DNA from: Cristatella mucedo
Lineage: Eukaryota; Bryozoa; Phylactolaemata; Cristatellidae
DNA length: 64,000 nt
Assembly (NCBI GenBank): GCA_009760855.2
Contig: WPIO01000010.1
Location: forward strand, 1,446,501-1,510,500
Reading direction: 5' to 3'
A program made the translations under genes and the position numbers. Below the pieces are notes generated by a model. The model was given only the letters and a program-made list of their open reading frames with translations. It was not told where the DNA came from and did no database searches. How positions within the stretch are numbered: position 1 is the first letter of the stretch; each line of letters opens with the position of its first letter. Shown piece by piece: positions 59,701-64,000 of this stretch.

Positions 59701-62700
59701 ACAAGGTGAGAATCTTATCCGCATAGTTTGTAAGGATGTCAGAGTTCATAGTTTGTAAGGATGTCAGAGAGATACAGCCGGCGGCTTCGCAATCCTTCTT
59801 CCGCTTACGCCTTCTGCTAGCGTGCATGTTAAGTCATTCGCGAGTTTATTTGCTTCTTCTCAGCCCATGTGAAGTGATTGCTAAGATAAAAAACTTGTGT
59901 TGTTCAGCAGAGTATTGCATTGCTATGATCTCTAGGACTCTTGAGGAAATCTGCGAAAGACTCTTTATTACTATTCCTATTACTATAACTTTGCCTGGCT
60001 TACATATCTGCGAGACGATAATGGGTTAAATGCCCTACACTGCAGCAGTTGAGAGCTGCGGTATGAGGCGAGCGAGTTCAAAAGTCATGCCACAGTCAAC
60101 AGGCTTCCTGTCTGAGCTGCTAATTCTTTCATGCAATAACGTCTCGACAGGGTTGAGCATTTGAGTGCAGCCTTCTCCCGGATCTATAAGCCAAAGAGGC
60201 ATGGCCTCTAATGGAGGCTTTTGACTCTGACCTCACCCCAGTGACAATAACCAGCTAGCTTTTAATAACGTCTTCTTAGCAGCAACGAGCTCGCGGTTCT
60301 AACTGCGAAGCTGTTAAGCGTGCTGCCAGGCGACGAAATTCTGGTCCCACAGAATTGGCAAGCATATATGTATATACAAATGCAAACTAGCAGCAAGGCA
60401 CCATGAGGATATTTTCAAGCAAAATAAGTTGTAATAGGAGGAGCGTTGGCTCAATAGCGAAGTTCATCCACGAGTCATTTCAAATTACCGCTACTGTTGT
60501 AGATTGTTCAAGCGAACTAGCAGATGCTAATAAAATCTCAAAGATTTTTAACCCACGACGACTCTCAAACGTTGCTTACTAATCCTGGAGACTCAAAAAG
60601 ACATGGTTTCATCGCCTCATCCAACACGTGCAACCTGAAGAGCCTGGTCGCACGTATTCTGCCTTAAGAAAAGTTTAGCTTTCAAAATTCCTCCTACAAA
60701 ACGAACCATTTTCGTCTCGTTGCTTAACGGGTTACCTGCAGTTTGTTATAGTCTGAGTGATTACGTAATGGACGTGTTATTTTTTTGACCACGAGAAGCT
60801 GCGGCGTGCGGTGACGCTAGCAATTGATCATTAACAAACCGATTGTGAAACTATGCTGGATCCAGCATATGTATATGTATGTATATAGCATACATATATT
60901 TATGATAGCATCTCATTAATATTGACGAGTCTCCAGAGAATGACGAACTTTTTGAAGGTCGAGACTCGGATAAATGCAAGGTAAGCAAGACGGAACATTC
61001 AGAACCGCCGAGTTCAGATGCTACAACACAAAACTTCTAGTCTGCATGCCGCGCTGCCAAAATATTGAATGTCACAATACAGCTATGCAGTATCGCGAAG
61101 AGCAAAAGGCTATGTCGTTGTGCCCCAATACTAGGTCGGAAGCTATCCTTAAAGCTAATTGAAAGGACTTTTGTGCTCCAGTGTAGCTCAAGATTAGCAG
61201 GTATATAGCAGGCATTCCCAGATACGCTGCTGCTGCCATACAGTGGTGAGGCATGCAAGAAAGAATGAGAGAGCAAGCAACTCCTGCACTAGACGTACGA
61301 AGTGCGGAGGACGTGCCATAGTCGATAGACAAAGCTTTGCAATAGGCTTACTTAGGCCAACGAATAGTGACTTATGCTTTCGCATCAGAGTGTAAAAAGA
61401 AAGCCTTGCTAAGATTCCCGGGCAGGATCCTGAACAGTCGACGCTGTACATCCGACGTGCTGCCATGCTTTGCCTCCAGCTTCCTGCGGGGGCGCTGGAC
61501 AATTAAACGCGATAGATCGATGGAGAAACGAGCGTTGAAATGCACTGAATGGCTCTGTGTGTCGCTGCTATCGTATTATAGCTGACCTGCCTTAGGGCGT
61601 ATCTGAGTTGCGGAGAGCGAAAAAGAAGCGGCGGAGAGAGAGAGAAAGAGAGTCTCGAGTCGCTTAGGTCTCGACTCAGCTCTGCTGTCGCGTGCACACC
61701 TGAGTTGGGGTCCAAGTCACTCACTGCTGCGTAGAAGGTTTCTGGCTTAAATGCGCCGGAAACACGGCAGTTCTATGTCACTGACGCTCTTCGACCCTGG
61801 CGTTCGGTAGCGACCTCTCTGTGGTGAGCAATCAGTTACATACTGCCTCCCCAGAAACCGTCAGGCTTCGTCGAAAAAAACTGTGACGATTTCGAAAATC
61901 CCTATCACTTGCTCAGGAAGTTGTCTTCCGGCTAAACCTCAACTAGGCGCGACTTATCTATTCGCGAAACCTGTCCGGAAATAGAACGTACGCACCGCAA
62001 GACGCACGTGGCTATTGACAGCTCTTTTTAGAAACCAGAAAATCCCATGCTCGCTAAGCTACTGGCACGCGATTACGCTACCATCCGCTCATGCATATAT
62101 CTCTGGAAAACTCTTTTTCAGTAATGTCCACATCGTGAGACATGCTTTGATTTTTAACCAAAAGTGTAGCGCCTGCAGAGTTTCACACGAGCGTCGAACA
62201 ATCGGCGCCAAGAGCCGGTTCGAACGGAAGGAGAAATGAATTCTGCGACGGCTGATGGCATAGTAACGCATACTCTAGTACGTCGAGTTAGTGCGTACAC
62301 TGACCATTCAGTTGCAAGTGGGAAGACTTGGTCTGATTTAAAACGCGCAGGCCTTGTTATGGCGTGCTTCATAAGCAGTTCACACCAACTTTGAAGCAGC
62401 AGTGCTTTCTCGGCCACACATTCAAACTTTGAAATCTCAGTCTCATTTATTTTATTGACAATCCTCTAAAATATGTATTTTGTTGACATCTACTCATTGC
62501 TTTTCTATCTTAGGAGTGCAGTGATAAATATAATTAATACCGGAATGCAAAATTATTACTACAATTACGTCAATCTACGGGCAAGCACGCCTCTTTTTTG
62601 CTATTTCAGATAATGACGTAATAGTGCCGATTTAATTTGCTTTAGATTGCAAGACGCGCTCAGTTACTTGAATCAGCGAGATCCGGCGTATGAGGTTGGC

Positions 62701-62972
62701 TCTAACGCTACGCTCAAGACACGTTGGTCAGAGGCCCCTGCTGCTGGTGACATGACGTCATCGAGGCTCCGTGAAAGTCGCGCGTAAAAACCGTAAAGCA
62801 GCGTACGAAAACGGGAGAGTTTCATGCCCGCCGGCGACTCAGCGCGCCACCTGGATTTACTTTATCAACTGTAGGGGCATGCGGATACCGTGTAGCCCGT
62901 GAGCATTCATTATTCTCGAGTTATGTGCACCACTAGGTTCATCCATGCGGTAAACTTGAATAGCGTACTTAC
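56796..62972 (-). other. Gene 3, intron 1 (about 6.2 kb)
   Basis: It is inferred from the candidate first exon. Besides the LINE at 57.87-59.21 kb, a 25-bp tandem pair (CATAGTTTGTAAGGATGTCA type) lies at 59722-59769 and a TATG-type run at 60.86-60.90 kb. 57.0-57.85, 59.8-60.85 and 60.95-62.95 kb show no gene or repeat that I can support. Confidence 0.4.
57870..59205 (+). mobile_element. L2-like non-LTR retrotransposon, 5'-truncated, reverse transcriptase intact to its C-terminus
   Basis: About 361 codons open to TGA at 58967. Order: LGITGTALQWFRSYLSGR; GVPQGSVLGPVLF; the catalytic block FHFYADDTQLYL; IDDIRTWMAANFLKLNDDKT; NLGVIFQSDLSLDDHI; SRLDFCNSLLTGLPACAIRR; LLADLHWLPVKQRIDFK; AWNSLPTCIRTSP. 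Then comes a 3' untranslated part, and the tail AAGCGCCTAGAAAGAGTTAA / GAGGGCGCTTTATCAAG with ATT repeats to 59205. The endonuclease and N-terminus are missing. The frame opens on GTG rather than ATG because of the truncation. It is the least decayed element of its family here, so probably the youngest. Confidence 0.9.
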
Positions 62973-63050
62973 TTTTGGAGGCGAATACTTAAGTACGATC
63001 CTTGAGCGAGTCCGGTGACATCACGCCATTGTGATGGTGTGCGATATCCT
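62973..63050 (-). promoter_or_regulatory. Gene 3, candidate first (non-coding) exon and core promoter element
   Basis: The donor is CCAAAA|GTAAGTACGC, with the last exon base at 62973. The 19-bp motif CACAATGGCGTGATGTCAC is at 63015-63033 (reverse complement on the plus strand). The bases around it have diverged far from genes 1 and 2, so motif and donor stand out. Confidence 0.45.
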
Positions 63051-63594
63051 GCTCGTCTCTCAGAGCTTTGCCTCGGCCATTTCCTCTCGCTTTCGCACTG
63101 TCAGCTAGAGAGATAGATTCAATACCTGTCAATAAGTCGGGGCCTTTTACCACTGTGGCTTGCGAAAAACCTAAGTAGCTCTCTCCTTCTGCCTAGTCTG
63201 AACATCCGTTTTTGCTGGGCTGCCGAAATAAATTCAGCCTCTCTATAGCTGGGGATTAATAAAAAGCGCTAGGCTTGTAAACGAAATTCCAGACGCTCAG
63301 CCGCGTGTCGCCGTTGCTGAAAAAGCCGCCTCCCGGCTCCCCCAGTCGATCAAAGTATACGGAAGACAAGATTCCTACATTGACCCGAAAGTCTCGCCAC
63401 GTGGCGTGGCCCCTCCCTTCATAACCAGCTGAACAGCTGCGCCAGTTTTAGCTTCCTCGTGCCCTCAGGTCCTCTATGAACAATAAATTAGCTACCCTGT
63501 CCCCCGTCGCTTACAGTTTGCTTGCAACGTAAGCTTTTTCTATGCAGGTTGCAGACTGTGGAGCTCACACGATGCTTACACTCGAGCCTGTGGT

Positions 63595-63665
63595 GGCATG
63601 GGTGAAACGCCTGAATAGAGATTAAGTTCTTTTATTGCGCCATACAAATTAATTAGACTAATTTT
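63595..63665 (+). mobile_element. SINE/L2-type tail
   Basis: GTGAAACGCCTGAATAGAGATTAAG, here quoted in two parts: GTGAAACGCCTGAATAG and AGATTAAGTTCTTTTATTG, then GCGCCATACAAATTAATTA. It matches the tail of the SINE at 14.68 kb. Confidence 0.6.
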
Positions 63666-63679
63666 TTTGCATAACGACG

Positions 63680-63875
63680 ACTACTTTCCGGCTCCCGACT
63701 ATGGCACACTTCTTCCCACCACCCTGTGTTGCTACTTCCAAGTCCTGCAGCTGCCATTAATCCAGCTGCCTTTTGATTTCGAAATGTTCTCACTTTCTCT
63801 TTGTTTCTTGAGATGTAGTCTGTTGGGTATGAGTGCGCTATAAGTAACTCTCCAAAGGCACCCACTTAGTCTCCG
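63680..63875 (+). mobile_element. CR1-like LINE 3' end, decayed
   Basis: TCTCACTTTCTCTTTGTTTC, GTCTGTTGGGTATGAGTGCG, CTATAAGTAACTCTCC follow the order of the reverse complement of 17.87-18.0 kb. The rest of the window to 64000 shows nothing I can name. Confidence 0.55.
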
Positions 63876-64000
63876 CGGCTTTATTCAGTTGCTAAAAGCT
63901 ATTCCTTACGTTCGCGAACGAACGACGGTGGCTTTTTGGTGTGTCGCTTACTTTCTTACTTTCTTCATTTCGCCGTTCATCATAAAAACGTGCGTAAGAA

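Overview
The window is animal (metazoan) nuclear DNA, most likely from an invertebrate. Genes are split by GT-AG introns. The space between coding blocks holds 5'-truncated L2/CR1-type LINEs, tRNA-derived SINEs, a hAT MITE of the SPIN type and many GA/CT and AT microsatellites. I see no operons, prokaryotic signals, CRISPR or phage genes. The species cannot be fixed from the sequence; a lophotrochozoan-like invertebrate is only a guess.

The main content is a tandem array of three related genes, all on the minus strand, called here genes 1, 2 and 3 from left to right. I recognise no named family. Each gene has the same layout: (i) a candidate non-coding first exon marked by a 19-bp motif that is identical in all three copies and followed by a GTAAGTA donor (about 20.65-20.72, 35.87-35.93 and 62.97-63.04 kb); (ii) a GC-rich exon with the start codon, ending in a conserved module (VTTV..TT..YATA..YTN..VT[RK]T) and in a phase-1 donor after RQT-x-P-x (9.03-9.94, 27.94-28.76 and 55.70-56.53 kb); (iii) a very large Ser/Ala/Thr/Pro-rich exon with a phase-1 acceptor (0.50-6.52, 23.58-25.26 and 40.67-46.00 kb). 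Genes 2 and 3 end there, with one small-residue membrane segment 18 residues from the C-terminus. Gene 1 continues through a 108-bp intron into an exon that runs off the left edge. Spliced lengths are about 832 aa (gene 2), about 2049 aa (gene 3) and more than 2430 aa (gene 1, partial).

The parts have evolved unevenly. Genes 1 and 2 share a 156-bp stretch of perfect identity around the start codon, which suggests gene conversion. The large exon of gene 2 matches only the 3' third of gene 3's and lacks the Ser/Ala repeat region. Several apparent N-terminal signal peptides are translations of polypyrimidine tracts before splice acceptors.

Layout: 1-20.7 kb gene 1; 20.7-23.6 kb spacer; 23.6-35.9 kb gene 2; 36-40.7 kb spacer with LINE debris; 40.7-63.0 kb gene 3; 63.0-64.0 kb upstream flank. 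The long introns hold most of the transposons and microsatellites. All exon joins come from sequence comparison between the three copies; there is no transcript evidence.
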